Positions 6,452 through 14,542 of a DNA stretch of 19,799 nt are shown here, piece by piece. The notes under the pieces are model-generated. The model had not been told where the DNA came from and did no database searches. It was given only the letters and a program-made list of their open reading frames with translations. The position numbers and the translations under genes were made by a program. This DNA comes from JACQNR01 sp049515175 (GTDB lineage Bacteria > Acidobacteriota > Terriglobia > UBA7540), in NCBI GenBank assembly GCA_049515175.1, contig JBEKUI010000055.1, positions 1-19,799 of the forward strand. Direction: 5' to 3'. Position 1 is the stretch's first letter. Each line of letters begins with the position of its first letter.

Positions 6452-8965
6452 CTACTGAATGAGCGCCGGCGGTAACGGCCCGCCGTTGCTTTCGCTATTC
6501 ACCAGGCAGGCGGCGGCGACTTGATCCCCTTCTTCCAGGTTGATCAGCCGCACCCCTTGCGCGGAGCGTCCCGACTCGCGGATTTCGCTCGCATCGAGCC
6601 GGGCGATCTTGCCCTGGGCGCTGATAATCATGACTTCCGATTCCTCCGTCACGCTCAGGACACCCACCACCTTGCCGTTGCGCTCGACGGTTTTGACGTT
6701 GATGACGCCCTTCCCGGCTCGCGATTGCAGACGGTATTCGGTAATCTGTGTGCGCTTGCCATAGCCTTTCTCGGTGACGGAGAGGATCAGCTCTTTCTCG
6801 CCCACGATTTCCATGCCGACGATGTAGTCCCCCTCATCCAGGTCCATGGCGTTGACGCCGTAAGCCTGGCGGCCCATGTCGCGTACGCCGCTCTCAGGGA
6901 AGCGGATGGCCATGCCTTCGTGGGTGGCGAGAAAAATAGTCTCGCGGCCAGTGGTGAGTTGGGCATCGATCAGTTCATCTTTCTCCTCGATCCCCATGGC
7001 GATGATGCCGCGCGCCATGGGGTTGGAGAATTCCGCCAGGCGCGTCTTCTTGATGACGCCTTGACGCGTGACCAGCACGACGTAGCCTTCCGCAGCGAAC
7101 GTCTCCCCCTCCACCGTCACATCCTTGGGCTCGTCGGGCAATTGTTTGACCGCCACCATCGCCGCCACTTTCTCCTTGGAGGCGAGGTTCACCAGATTGA
7201 CGACGTTTTTGCCCCGCCCGGCGGCGCCCACGTCGGGAATCTCATAGACCTTCAGCCAGTGCAAGCGGCCGCCGTTGGTGAACACCAGAATGTAACTGTG
7301 CGTCGAAGCGATGAAGAGGTGCTCGACAAAATCCTCCTCGCGCGTCTTCATCCCCAGGCGCCCCTTGCCGCCGCGCAACTGCTGGCGGTAGGTGGAAACC
7401 GGCGTGCGCTTCATGTAGCCGGAGTGCGAAACGGTGATCACCACGTCTTCCACCGTGATTAGATCTTCGAGCTTGATTTCCGCCTGCTCCTCGATGATCT
7501 CGGTGCGACGCAGATCGCCATACGTCTTCTGCACTTCCTTAAGCTCCTCGACGATCAACTTCTTGAGGACCTTCTCGCTCGCCAGGATTTCGCGGTACTC
7601 GGCGATCTTCTTCTGCAGCTCGTCGTACTCCGCCTGGATCTTCTCCCGCTCCATCGCGGTCAGGCGCTGCAACTGCATCTCGAGGATGGCCTGCGCCTGG
7701 CGCTCGCTGAACTCCAAGCGCTCCATCAACCCTTCGCGCGCCTCCTTGGGATTCCCGGAGGCGCGGATCAATTTGATGATGGCGTCGAGGTGCTGGAGCG
7801 CCTTGAGGAATCCTTCCAGGATGTGGGCGCGTTCGAGCGCCTTGCGCAGCTCGTAGGCGGTGCGCCGGCGGACCACGTTCACGCGGTGGTCGATGAAGAG
7901 CTGGATCGCCTCGACGAGCGGAAGCGTGCGCGGCTGGCCGTTGACGATGGCCAGCATGATCATGCAGAAGGTCTCCTGCAGCTGGGTGTGCTTGTAGAGA
8001 TTATTGAGGATGACTTCCGGCTGCTCGCCGCGCTTCAGCTCGATGACGATGCGCATCCCGTCGCGGTCGCTCTCGTCGCGGACATCGGAGATGCCTTCAA
8101 TCTTCTTGTCCTGGACTAGATCCGCGATGCGCTCAATGGTCTTGGATTTGTTGACCTGGAAAGGAATCTCGGTGATGACGATCTGCTGCTTTTCCTTGGT
8201 CGGCCGCTCGATGGCCGCCTTGGCGCGCATGGTGAACTGTCCGCGCCCCGTTTCGTAAGCCGATTTGATGCCGCTGCGGCCGTAGATGTAGGCGCCGGTG
8301 GGAAAATCCGGGCCGGGGACGAGCGAAAGCACTTCGTCGATCGTAGCATTGGGCCGGTTGATGAGCAGAATCGTGGCCTCAATGATCTCGGTGAGGTTGT
8401 GCGGAGGAATCTTGGTCGCCATGCCCACCGCGATGCCGTCCGAGCCGCTGATGAGCAGGTTCGGAACCCTCGTGGGGAGGACGGTCGGTTCTTCCGTGGA
8501 CTCGTCATAGTTGGGAACGAAATCGACGGTGTCCTTGTCGATGTCGGCGAGCAACTCTTCCGCCAGGCGCGAGAGCCGGCACTCCGTGTACCGGTAGGCC
8601 GCTGCCGGATCGCCATCCACCGAGCCGAAATTCCCCTGGCCGTCGATGAGCGGGTAGCGCATGTTGAAGTTCTGCGCCATGCGCACCATGGTGTCGTAGA
8701 CGGCCGCGTCGCCGTGCGGGTGATACTTCTTGATGACCTCGCCCACCACGCCCGCGCACTTGATGTAGCGCTTGTCGGCGGTGTTGCCCTCTTTGTACAT
8801 CGCATAGAGAATGCGGCGATGCACGGGCTTGAGGCCGTCGCGGATGTCGGGCAGCGCGCGCCCGATGATGACGCTCATCGCGTAGTCGAGATACGACTTT
8901 CGCATCTCGTCTTCAATGTTGACGGGAATTTCCCGCGTCGGTTTGGTCAGTTCCTGGTCACCCAT
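6452..8965 (-). CDS. gyrA: DNA gyrase subunit A
   Basis: An 837-residue breakage-reunion subunit; with GyrB it forms the A2B2 gyrase that introduces negative supercoils using ATP. The winged-helix/tower part includes the catalytic Tyr126 in AAAYRYTE and the quinolone-determining stretch YHPHGDAAVYDTMVRMAQ (81-98). Residue 87, equivalent to E. coli Ser83, is Ala, while Asp91 (E. coli Asp87) is kept. The C-terminal beta-pinwheel carries a GyrA box at 529-535 reading QLRGGKG instead of the usual QRRGGKG; a GyrA box identifies gyrase rather than ParC. The ATG at 8965 has AAGGA 6 nt upstream. It lies 59 bp after gyrB on the same strand and is likely co-transcribed. It appears complete and normal in length. 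Confidence 0.98.
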   Translation of the reverse strand: MGDQELTKPTREIPVNIEDEMRKSYLDYAMSVIIGRALPDIRDGLKPVHRRILYAMYKEGNTADKRYIKCAGVVGEVIKKYHPHGDAAVYDTMVRMAQNFNMRYPLIDGQGNFGSVDGDPAAAYRYTECRLSRLAEELLADIDKDTVDFVPNYDESTEEPTVLPTRVPNLLISGSDGIAVGMATKIPPHNLTEIIEATILLINRPNATIDEVLSLVPGPDFPTGAYIYGRSGIKSAYETGRGQFTMRAKAAIERPTKEKQQIVITEIPFQVNKSKTIERIADLVQDKKIEGISDVRDESDRDGMRIVIELKRGEQPEVILNNLYKHTQLQETFCMIMLAIVNGQPRTLPLVEAIQLFIDHRVNVVRRRTAYELRKALERAHILEGFLKALQHLDAIIKLIRASGNPKEAREGLMERLEFSERQAQAILEMQLQRLTAMEREKIQAEYDELQKKIAEYREILASEKVLKKLIVEELKEVQKTYGDLRRTEIIEEQAEIKLEDLITVEDVVITVSHSGYMKRTPVSTYRQQLRGGKGRLGMKTREEDFVEHLFIASTHSYILVFTNGGRLHWLKVYEIPDVGAAGRGKNVVNLVNLASKEKVAAMVAVKQLPDEPKDVTVEGETFAAEGYVVLVTRQGVIKKTRLAEFSNPMARGIIAMGIEEKDELIDAQLTTGRETIFLATHEGMAIRFPESGVRDMGRQAYGVNAMDLDEGDYIVGMEIVGEKELILSVTEKGYGKRTQITEYRLQSRAGKGVINVKTVERNGKVVGVLSVTEESEVMIISAQGKIARLDASEIRESGRSAQGVRLINLEEGDQVAAACLVNSESNGGPLPPALIQ

Positions 8966-9024
8966 GAATCTTCCTTAAGAGCACGCACGAAGTACTTGCC
9001 CGCGAATCCTGCGGTGAATCGGCG

Positions 9025-11433
9025 TTAGATATCGAGGTTCTTGACCTCGAGGGCGTTTTCCTGGATGAACTGGCGACGGGGCTCGACGGCGTCGCCCATG
9101 AGCACGGTGAAAATCGAATCCGCCTCGACATGGTCCTCGACGCGCACCTGGAGCAGCGTCCGCTGTTCAGCATCCATGGTGGTTTCCCAAAGCTGGTTGG
9201 GATTCATCTCGCCCAGTCCCTTGAAGCGCTGCACGGTGAAAGCCTTTTTCCCCACCGTCATCACGTGCTCGAGCAGTTGCACGCGGTTCTCGATGGTGAT
9301 CTGGGCCCCGTTGGTGGAGAGCACAAAGGGCGGTTTGTCGAAACCGCGCACGCGCTTGTGCAGGTCGAGCAGGCGGCGGTAGTCGGCGCTCGAAACCTGT
9401 TCCCAGTCGATGGTCCGCTCCGCCAGCGTTTCGGTGGAGTAGGCCAGCGTGTACAGATTGTGTTCTTCATCCAGCTTGACCGTCGTCTTGAAGCCTTGCG
9501 CTTTCAAGTCCTTGGCGATGGCATCGAGCTTGGTTTCATCTTCCAGCTCCATCTTCTTGCCCAGCTCGGCCTTGAGCATGGAGTTGACGGGCCGCGCGTC
9601 GCCGAAGCGTTTCTCCAGCTTGGCGAAGATCTCCACGTATTCCGCCAGCGCCATGAGGAAGTTCGTCAGGTCGCCGCCTTCCAGCTTGCTCTTCTTCGCA
9701 CCGTCGCTGATCTCGACCGCGTGGTCTTCCGTGGCGCGGCGCATCACCTCGCGGCGGAATTCCTTTTCGTCGTGGATGTACTGGACCTTCTTCCCCTTGC
9801 GGATGAGATAGAGAGGCGGCTGGGCGATGAAGACGTGGCCGCGCTCGACGAGCTCCGGCATCTGGCGGTAGAAAAATGTCAGCAACAAGGTGCGGATGTG
9901 CGAGCCGTCCACGTCGGCGTCGGTCATGATGATGACCTTGCCGTAGCGGAGCCGCGAGACATCGAAATCGTCCTTGCCGATTCCGGTGCCGAGAGCGGTG
10001 ATGAGGGCGCGGATTTCTTCGTGCGACAGCATCTTGTCGGGCCGCGCCTTCTCGACGTTAAGGATCTTCCCGCGCAGCGGAAGGATGGCCTGGTAGCGGC
10101 GGTCGCGGCCCTGCTTGGCGGAGCCGCCGGCGGAGTCGCCCTCGACCAGGAACAGTTCGCAGCGCGCCGGGTCGCGCTCCTGGCAATCGGCAAGCTTGCC
10201 GGGCAGGCCGCCGGAATCGAGCGCCCCTTTGCGGCGCGTCAGCTCACGAGCCTTGCGGGCCGCCTCCCGCGCGCGCGATGCATCAATCGCCTTGCCGCAG
10301 ACCTTGCGACCCACGGTGGGGTTCTTCTCGAAGTGCTCCATGAGCTTCTCGTACACGAAGCTCGCTACGGTGCTCTGAATATCGCTATTGAGCTTGCCCT
10401 TGGTCTGCCCTTCAAACTGCGGCTGGGGCAGCTTGACGCTGATCACCGCCACCAAGCCTTCGCGGACATCCTCGCCCTGGAGGTTCTCTTTCACGTCCTT
10501 GAAGAGGCCCTGGTTCTGGCCGAATTGATTGATGGCGCGCGTCAGGGCGGAGCGGAAGCCCGAAAGATGCGTCCCGCCATCCACCGTGTTGATGTTGTTG
10601 GCGAAGGAAAAAACGGTTTCCGAATACGTGTCGTTGTACTGGACGGCGAATTCGATGTGAACCTCACCGCGGTCGGCTTCGGCGTAGATCGGCTGCGCGT
10701 GCAGCACATCCTTGTTTTTGTTGAGGTGCTTGATGAACTCGCTGATCCCGCCCGTGTAATGAAACTCTGCCTGCTTGTTGCTGCGTTCGTCCTTGAGGCG
10801 GATCGTCAGGCCTTTGTTGAGAAACGATAGTTCGCGCAATCGCTGCGCCAGCGTGTCGTAGTTGAATTCGATGCCGTCGAGGATCTTGGCGTCAGGCAGG
10901 AAGGTGACTTTGGTGCCACGCCGCTCGGTCTTGCCTCGTTTCTTCAGCAGTTCGAGGGGTTTGCCGCGCTCGTAGGATTGCTCCCAGGTGAAGCCATCGC
11001 GCCAAATCTCGAGATCCAGCGATTCGGAAAGTGCGTTAACGACCGAGACGCCAACGCCGTGCAGTCCCCCCGAAACCTTGTAGCTCTGAGTATCGAACTT
11101 TCCGCCCGCGTGCAGGACCGTCATCACGACTTCCGCGGCGGACCTGCCTTCCTCCTTGTGCATGTCCACGGGGATTCCGCGCCCGTTATCCACCACGGTG
11201 ACGGAGTTATCGGTATGCACCGTCACATCGACGCGGTCGCAATAGCCGGCCAGCGCCTCATCGACGGCGTTATCGACAACTTCCCACACCAGGTGGTGGA
11301 GGCCCATTTGGCCTGTTGAGCCAATGTACATGGCGGGCCGCTTGCGCACGGCCTCCAGGTCCCCCAGAACCTTGATGCTCGCTGCGTCGTAGACGTCACT
11401 CGCATTGTCGTTCGCAACTTTCTCTTTTGCCAC
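9025..11433 (-). CDS. gyrB: DNA gyrase subunit B
   Basis: An 802-residue ATPase subunit of gyrase. The GHKL ATPase domain has EVVDNAVDEALAG, VVDNGRGIPV and GGLHGVGVSVVNALS. The transducer domain follows. The Toprim domain has LFLVEGDSAGGSAKQGRD, PLRGKILNVEKA and MTDADVDGSHIRTLL. The C-terminal QRFKGLGEMNPNQLWETTMD is typical. Between Toprim and that motif is an insert of about 170 residues, as in E. coli GyrB (804 aa) and unlike the roughly 640-residue Gram-positive form. The start is GTG at 11433 (MAKEKVANDN) behind GGAGG with a rather long 11-nt spacing and a closer AGG. An intrinsic terminator lies 35 bp upstream, so gyrB either has its own promoter or depends on read-through from dnaN. 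Confidence 0.98.
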   Translation of the reverse strand: MAKEKVANDNASDVYDAASIKVLGDLEAVRKRPAMYIGSTGQMGLHHLVWEVVDNAVDEALAGYCDRVDVTVHTDNSVTVVDNGRGIPVDMHKEEGRSAAEVVMTVLHAGGKFDTQSYKVSGGLHGVGVSVVNALSESLDLEIWRDGFTWEQSYERGKPLELLKKRGKTERRGTKVTFLPDAKILDGIEFNYDTLAQRLRELSFLNKGLTIRLKDERSNKQAEFHYTGGISEFIKHLNKNKDVLHAQPIYAEADRGEVHIEFAVQYNDTYSETVFSFANNINTVDGGTHLSGFRSALTRAINQFGQNQGLFKDVKENLQGEDVREGLVAVISVKLPQPQFEGQTKGKLNSDIQSTVASFVYEKLMEHFEKNPTVGRKVCGKAIDASRAREAARKARELTRRKGALDSGGLPGKLADCQERDPARCELFLVEGDSAGGSAKQGRDRRYQAILPLRGKILNVEKARPDKMLSHEEIRALITALGTGIGKDDFDVSRLRYGKVIIMTDADVDGSHIRTLLLTFFYRQMPELVERGHVFIAQPPLYLIRKGKKVQYIHDEKEFRREVMRRATEDHAVEISDGAKKSKLEGGDLTNFLMALAEYVEIFAKLEKRFGDARPVNSMLKAELGKKMELEDETKLDAIAKDLKAQGFKTTVKLDEEHNLYTLAYSTETLAERTIDWEQVSSADYRRLLDLHKRVRGFDKPPFVLSTNGAQITIENRVQLLEHVMTVGKKAFTVQRFKGLGEMNPNQLWETTMDAEQRTLLQVRVEDHVEADSIFTVLMGDAVEPRRQFIQENALEVKNLDI

Positions 11434-11467
11434 GCTGCCTACTTCCTCCCCGAAATCCGCCTTACGT

Positions 11468-11503
11468 AAAAAGACCGACAGGGAAAGCTAAACCCTGCCG
11501 GTC
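11468..11503 (-). terminator. Intrinsic terminator after dnaN, just ahead of gyrB
   Basis: On the minus strand, GACCGGCAGGG and CCCTGTCGGTC form an 11-bp stem (one G-U pair) around the loop TTTAGCTTT, followed directly by TTTTT. It lies 80 bp past the dnaN stop and 35 bp before the gyrB GTG. It could end dnaN transcripts or act as an attenuator in a gyrB leader. Confidence 0.85.
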
Positions 11504-11583
11504 CCAAATCTCCTCAAAACCCCAATCCATTTCAGTCTAGCGAAAGAGTTTGCTTGCACGAGCATCCTAGCTAAGAACTGGCC

Positions 11584-12699
11584 TCAAATCCGCATGGGCA
11601 TTATGACGTAGCGGTAGCGCAAAGAGTCTTCATTGGCGGGACGGAGTTGACCCGCGCTCTGCTCATCCTTGAGCTCGAGGCGAACCTTGCCGCCGCTGCC
11701 CACGACATCCAGGAAGTCGAGCAGGTACTGGTAGTTGAATCCAATCTGAAGTGGCTCGCCGCTGTAGGCAGCGTCCAGCGTCTCGTGTGCTTCCCCGTAA
11801 TCGCCGCTCGAGGAGAAGATTTCCAACTTGTCCTTATCAACCTGTATCCGAATGGCGCGCGATCGCTCATCGGCGAGCAGCGCGACGCGCCGGACGGCGG
11901 CGGTCAGGAAATCCCGGTCGAGTTCGATGATGTGATTGTTCTCGCGCGGTAGAACGGCCTCGTAATTAGGAAATTGGCCGGTGAGCATCCGGGAAATCAG
12001 CACCCGCTCTCCCACCGAGAAGAAGAGGTGGCTCTCGTCTTTGGCAAATGCCACCTCGCTGCTTTCCTCTGCTTCGGTCAGCAGTTTCAGTAGTTCTCCC
12101 ATCGCCTTTTTGGGGACCAGGGCACGCAATTCATTCGACAAGCCGGGAATCTTTGCCTCGCGCTCAACCAGTGCCAGCCGATGACCGTCCGTTGCCACCA
12201 TGGAGACGCTCTCCGGTTTCAGCAGCAACAGCGCCCCATTGAGCGTGTAGCGAGACTCCTCGCTGGAAATGGCGAAGATGGTTTTCTGAACCAGCCCGGT
12301 CAGCGCGTCGACGGGGATCATCGCCAGCGCCTTGGGAACTGTGGGGAGTACTGGAAAGTTATCTCGCGCCATCCCTACCAGCTTGAAAGAGCTGCGCTCG
12401 CAATTGAGCTGGACCCAGTGGTTCTCCAGGATCTTGAGGCGCACCTCCGCTTCCGGGAGTGAGCGGATGATTTCCAAGAGCCGCTTGGCGGGAACCGTCC
12501 CAGCGCCGTCTTTTTTCACCTTGGCGGCGCATCCGCAACGCAGCCCGAGCTCCAAGTCGGTAGCACTAATGCGAAGACTCGAGCCCTCAAATTCCAAGAG
12601 GAGGTTGGACAGGATGGGAATGGTTGTCTTCCGCTCCACAACCCCCTGAGTCAGGCTTAACTCTCTGAGTAAATCCGACTTCTTTGCTGAGAACTCCAT
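11584..12699 (-). CDS. dnaN: DNA polymerase III sliding clamp (beta subunit)
   Basis: A 371-residue clamp that dimerises around DNA and tethers polymerase III and other partners. The usual three-domain pattern is seen: N-terminal MEFSAKKSDLLRELSLTQGVVERKTTIPILSNLLLE, central ATDGHRLALVE (family TDGHRLA) and GQFPNYEAVLP, and the C-terminal YRYVIMPMRI found in nearly all bacterial clamps. The ATG at 12699 is preceded by AGGGA about 9 nt upstream and by an extended -10 at 12725-12733 inside the origin-like spacer. The gene follows dnaA by 207 bp on the same strand, the classic arrangement. A strong terminator follows it. Nothing looks abnormal. Confidence 0.98.
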   Translation of the reverse strand: MEFSAKKSDLLRELSLTQGVVERKTTIPILSNLLLEFEGSSLRISATDLELGLRCGCAAKVKKDGAGTVPAKRLLEIIRSLPEAEVRLKILENHWVQLNCERSSFKLVGMARDNFPVLPTVPKALAMIPVDALTGLVQKTIFAISSEESRYTLNGALLLLKPESVSMVATDGHRLALVEREAKIPGLSNELRALVPKKAMGELLKLLTEAEESSEVAFAKDESHLFFSVGERVLISRMLTGQFPNYEAVLPRENNHIIELDRDFLTAAVRRVALLADERSRAIRIQVDKDKLEIFSSSGDYGEAHETLDAAYSGEPLQIGFNYQYLLDFLDVVGSGGKVRLELKDEQSAGQLRPANEDSLRYRYVIMPMRI

Positions 12700-12724
12700 A
12701 GATCGGTATCCCTATAATTAAGAT

Positions 12725-12733
12725 ATTTTACCA
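12725..12733 (-). promoter_or_regulatory. Extended -10 promoter for dnaN
   Basis: The minus strand reads TGGTAAAAT, with the TGn extension. The hexamer 17 bp upstream (CACACA) falls inside the DnaA-box pair 12742-12758, so DnaA binding would cover the promoter. Initiation near 12718 gives a leader of about 19 nt. TATAGG nearer to the gene is an alternative -10. Confidence 0.4.
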
Positions 12734-12741
12734 GTAGAGCC

Positions 12742-12758
12742 TGTGGATGTGTGGAAAA
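12742..12758 (-). promoter_or_regulatory. Two tandem DnaA-box-like nonamers
   Basis: On the minus strand, TTTTCCACA (one mismatch to TTATCCACA) and ACATCCACA (two mismatches) share one base at 12750. Both point towards the AT-rich stretch before dnaN. Confidence 0.55.
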
Positions 12759-12808
12759 TCTGCAAAAACTCTCATCCCAAAAGACTTACCTGAAAAGACC
12801 CAGGCCCC

Positions 12809-12817
12809 TTTTCCACA
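12809..12817 (+). promoter_or_regulatory. DnaA-box-like nonamer TTTTCCACA
   Basis: One mismatch to TTATCCACA, and the exact inverted copy of the nonamer at 12750-12758. Confidence 0.55.
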
Positions 12818-12857
12818 TTCTTAAGGCTTAGTCTGTGACTTCTTTGGGGCAGCCAGA

Positions 12858-12866
12858 ACATCCACA
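12858..12866 (+). promoter_or_regulatory. DnaA-box-like nonamer ACATCCACA
   Basis: Two mismatches to TTATCCACA, and the exact inverted copy of the nonamer at 12742-12750. Confidence 0.4.
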
Positions 12867-12906
12867 AACTTCCCTCATCCCCGCAACTGATGAAAAACAG
12901 GTAACC

Positions 12907-14229
12907 CTAACTGAGACTGTCACTAAGCTTGTTGATAAGCCTGTTCAAATCGCGGTCGGACTTCCTCGCTTCGGTGATCTTGCTGATGGAATGCAAGACC
13001 GTCGTGTGGTGCTTGCCACCAAATTCCCGCCCGATCTGTGGAAGAGAGGCAGGGGTCAACTCCTTGGCCATGTACATGGCGATCTGCCGCGGATAGGCAA
13101 CGGCGCGGCTGTTATTCTTGGCCTTCAGTTGGGAGAGGCTCAGACCGAATTCCCGGCAGACCACACGCTGAATATTTTCAATCGACACGTGGCGTTCGTC
13201 CGAGTCCACCAGATTCTTAAGGTGGTGCTGGGCCATCGCCAGGGTAATTTCGTCGCCCGTCAGGGAGGAATACGCAATCAGGCGGGTCAGGGCACCTTCC
13301 AGATCGCGCACGCTCGACTTGATATTGCTGGCGATAAAGTGGGCGACGTTGTCGGGCACGTTGACGCCCTGCGCGTCCGCTTTCTTTCCCAGAATGGCAA
13401 GCTTGGTCTCCAGGTCCGGCGCCTGAAGGTCGGCGGTCAATCCCCACGCAAAACGCGAACGCAAGCGCTCCTCAAGGCCGGTGATTTCCTTAGGCGGGCA
13501 GTCACTCGAAATCACTACTTGCTTTTGTGCTTCATAGAGGGTGTTGAAGGTATGGAAGAACTCCTCCTGAGTCCGCTCCTTGCCGGAGATAAACTCGATG
13601 TCGTCGATCAAGAGGACGTCAACGTTGCGGTACTTCTCCCGGAAGGAAACCATGCGGTCGAAGCGCAGGGAATTAACGACCTCATTAGTGAATTGCTCGG
13701 AGGAAACATAAGCCAGGCGCATCTCTTTCCAGTTTTTCTTGATGGAGTGGCCGACCGCCTGCATCAGGTGAGTCTTGCCCAGCCCCACCCCACCGTAGAG
13801 GAAGAGCGGATTGTAAGCCTTGGAGGGAGCCTCCGCCACGGCGCGCGCCGCGGCATGGGCAAACTGGTTACACGAACCCACGACAAAAGTTTCGAACGTG
13901 TAGCGGGGATTGAGCTGGTGTTCCACCGAATCGAAATCAAGCTTTCCTTGCACGGCTTTCGGCTCCCCATTCTCGGGCGACTTACGCTCCGCGTTTTCCT
14001 CCAGGACGTAGGAGATCTCGCGCAATCCCGTCGGCGATTTCCCCAGGGCATCATGGATGAATTGACTGTAGTGTTCCTGGATCCAGTCCTGGAACTCACG
14101 ATTGGGAACGCGCACGAAGAGAGTGGTCCCGGCGACATGACTGAAGCGGGTGGGCCGCAGCCAGGTCTGGTAACTCTGCGGGTTGACCTTGGTTTTGAGA
14201 ATGCTCAGGACTTCATGCCAGACATTCAT
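12907..14229 (-). CDS. dnaA: Chromosomal replication initiator protein DnaA
   Basis: A 440-residue initiator that binds DnaA boxes and melts the origin in its ATP form. Domain I (1-85) begins MNVWHEVLSILKTKVNPQSYQTWL; the domain II linker is short; domain III (AAA+) has Walker A GGVGLGKT (146-153), Walker B VLLIDDIEF (205-213), SSDCPP near sensor 1 and GLEERLRSRFAWGL with the Arg finger. Domain IV (about 330-440) has the box-binding signature GGKHHTTVLH (404-413), in which Lys and His replace the Arg and Asp of E. coli GGRDHTTV, a variant I recall from other phyla. The frame is open to 14448, but homology begins at ATG 14229, which has GGAAG just upstream. The candidate oriC lies immediately downstream, before dnaN. 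Confidence 0.98.
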   Translation of the reverse strand: MNVWHEVLSILKTKVNPQSYQTWLRPTRFSHVAGTTLFVRVPNREFQDWIQEHYSQFIHDALGKSPTGLREISYVLEENAERKSPENGEPKAVQGKLDFDSVEHQLNPRYTFETFVVGSCNQFAHAAARAVAEAPSKAYNPLFLYGGVGLGKTHLMQAVGHSIKKNWKEMRLAYVSSEQFTNEVVNSLRFDRMVSFREKYRNVDVLLIDDIEFISGKERTQEEFFHTFNTLYEAQKQVVISSDCPPKEITGLEERLRSRFAWGLTADLQAPDLETKLAILGKKADAQGVNVPDNVAHFIASNIKSSVRDLEGALTRLIAYSSLTGDEITLAMAQHHLKNLVDSDERHVSIENIQRVVCREFGLSLSQLKAKNNSRAVAYPRQIAMYMAKELTPASLPQIGREFGGKHHTTVLHSISKITEARKSDRDLNRLINKLSDSLS

Positions 14230-14419
14230 GGTCTTCCGCAGGGGAATAAAATTGCGACGCCCTCTTGCCTCGGTCCACGTTCCGGAGCCTCCTGCTGAGG
14301 GCCGCTGCCGGAGAACTCGGGCACGCGCGACCCGCTGAGGGAGCTTACTCCGTGATGGCGAGTTGATACCTTTCGATGAGGGCGTTCGAACCGAGCAAGT
14401 TGAATTGCCAGAAACCGGG

Positions 14420-14448
14420 ACTATACCACAGAGCGAAGTCGAATCCAA
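14420..14448 (-). promoter_or_regulatory. Promoter for dnaA
   Basis: On the minus strand, TTGGAT (14443-14448) lies 17 bp ahead of TATAGT (14420-14425), which carries a TGG extension (14426-14428). Transcription would start near 14413, leaving an unusually long leader of about 184 nt before the dnaA ATG. Confidence 0.6.
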
Positions 14449-14506
14449 CCTACTCGCAAAGTCACGCGGAGTGTGATTCCCGATTCACAGCAAAGAATTT
14501 CGCGCC

Positions 14507-14528
14507 AGTCACCAAGTCGCTGGTAACT
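14507..14528 (-). terminator. Weak hairpin after the AIR synthase-like gene
   Basis: Minus-strand AGTTACCA and TGGTGACT pair (one G-U) around the loop GCGACT, 14 bp past the stop codon. No U-tract follows, so intrinsic termination would be weak. Confidence 0.3.
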
Positions 14529-14542
14529 CCCGCCCCGGCGCG

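Larger units (their letters stand above)
12700..12906. other. Candidate chromosomal replication origin (oriC) in the dnaA-dnaN spacer
   Basis: This 207-bp gap is AT-richer than its surroundings. It holds four nonamers close to the DnaA box TTATCCACA: minus-strand ACATCCACA (12742-12750) and TTTTCCACA (12750-12758), and plus-strand TTTTCCACA (12809-12817) and ACATCCACA (12858-12866). Each sequence type thus occurs once in each orientation. Reading the minus strand, two boxes in tandem are followed by GGCTC, then TACTGG, then an AT-rich run (about 12709-12730). This resembles the box, GC-spacer, DnaA-trio and unwinding-element layout of basal origin units, although the trios are imperfect. A further near-box lies in the dnaA 3' end (12930-12938). 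Origin function is inferred. Confidence 0.65.
14230..14542. other. 313-bp spacer: dnaA promoter and long leader
   Basis: No credible gene lies here. It contains a possible weak terminator (14507-14528), the dnaA promoter (14420-14448) and a GC-rich leader of about 184 nt with small hairpin potential but no riboswitch I recognise. I found no DnaA box matching TTATCCACA within one mismatch, so autoregulation through boxes here is not evident. Confidence 0.6.

Noticed and set aside
9130..10830. Long plus-strand open frame (566 codons) opposite gyrB
   Set aside because: It is the antisense shadow of a clear gyrB in GC-rich DNA, and its translation has no recognisable domain.
12835..14298. Plus-strand open frame (487 codons) opposite dnaA
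   Set aside because: Antisense shadow; dnaA on the other strand is unmistakable.
14230..14448. N-terminal extension of DnaA by 73 residues
   Set aside because: The extension is unlike any DnaA and covers the promoter; homology starts at ATG 14229.
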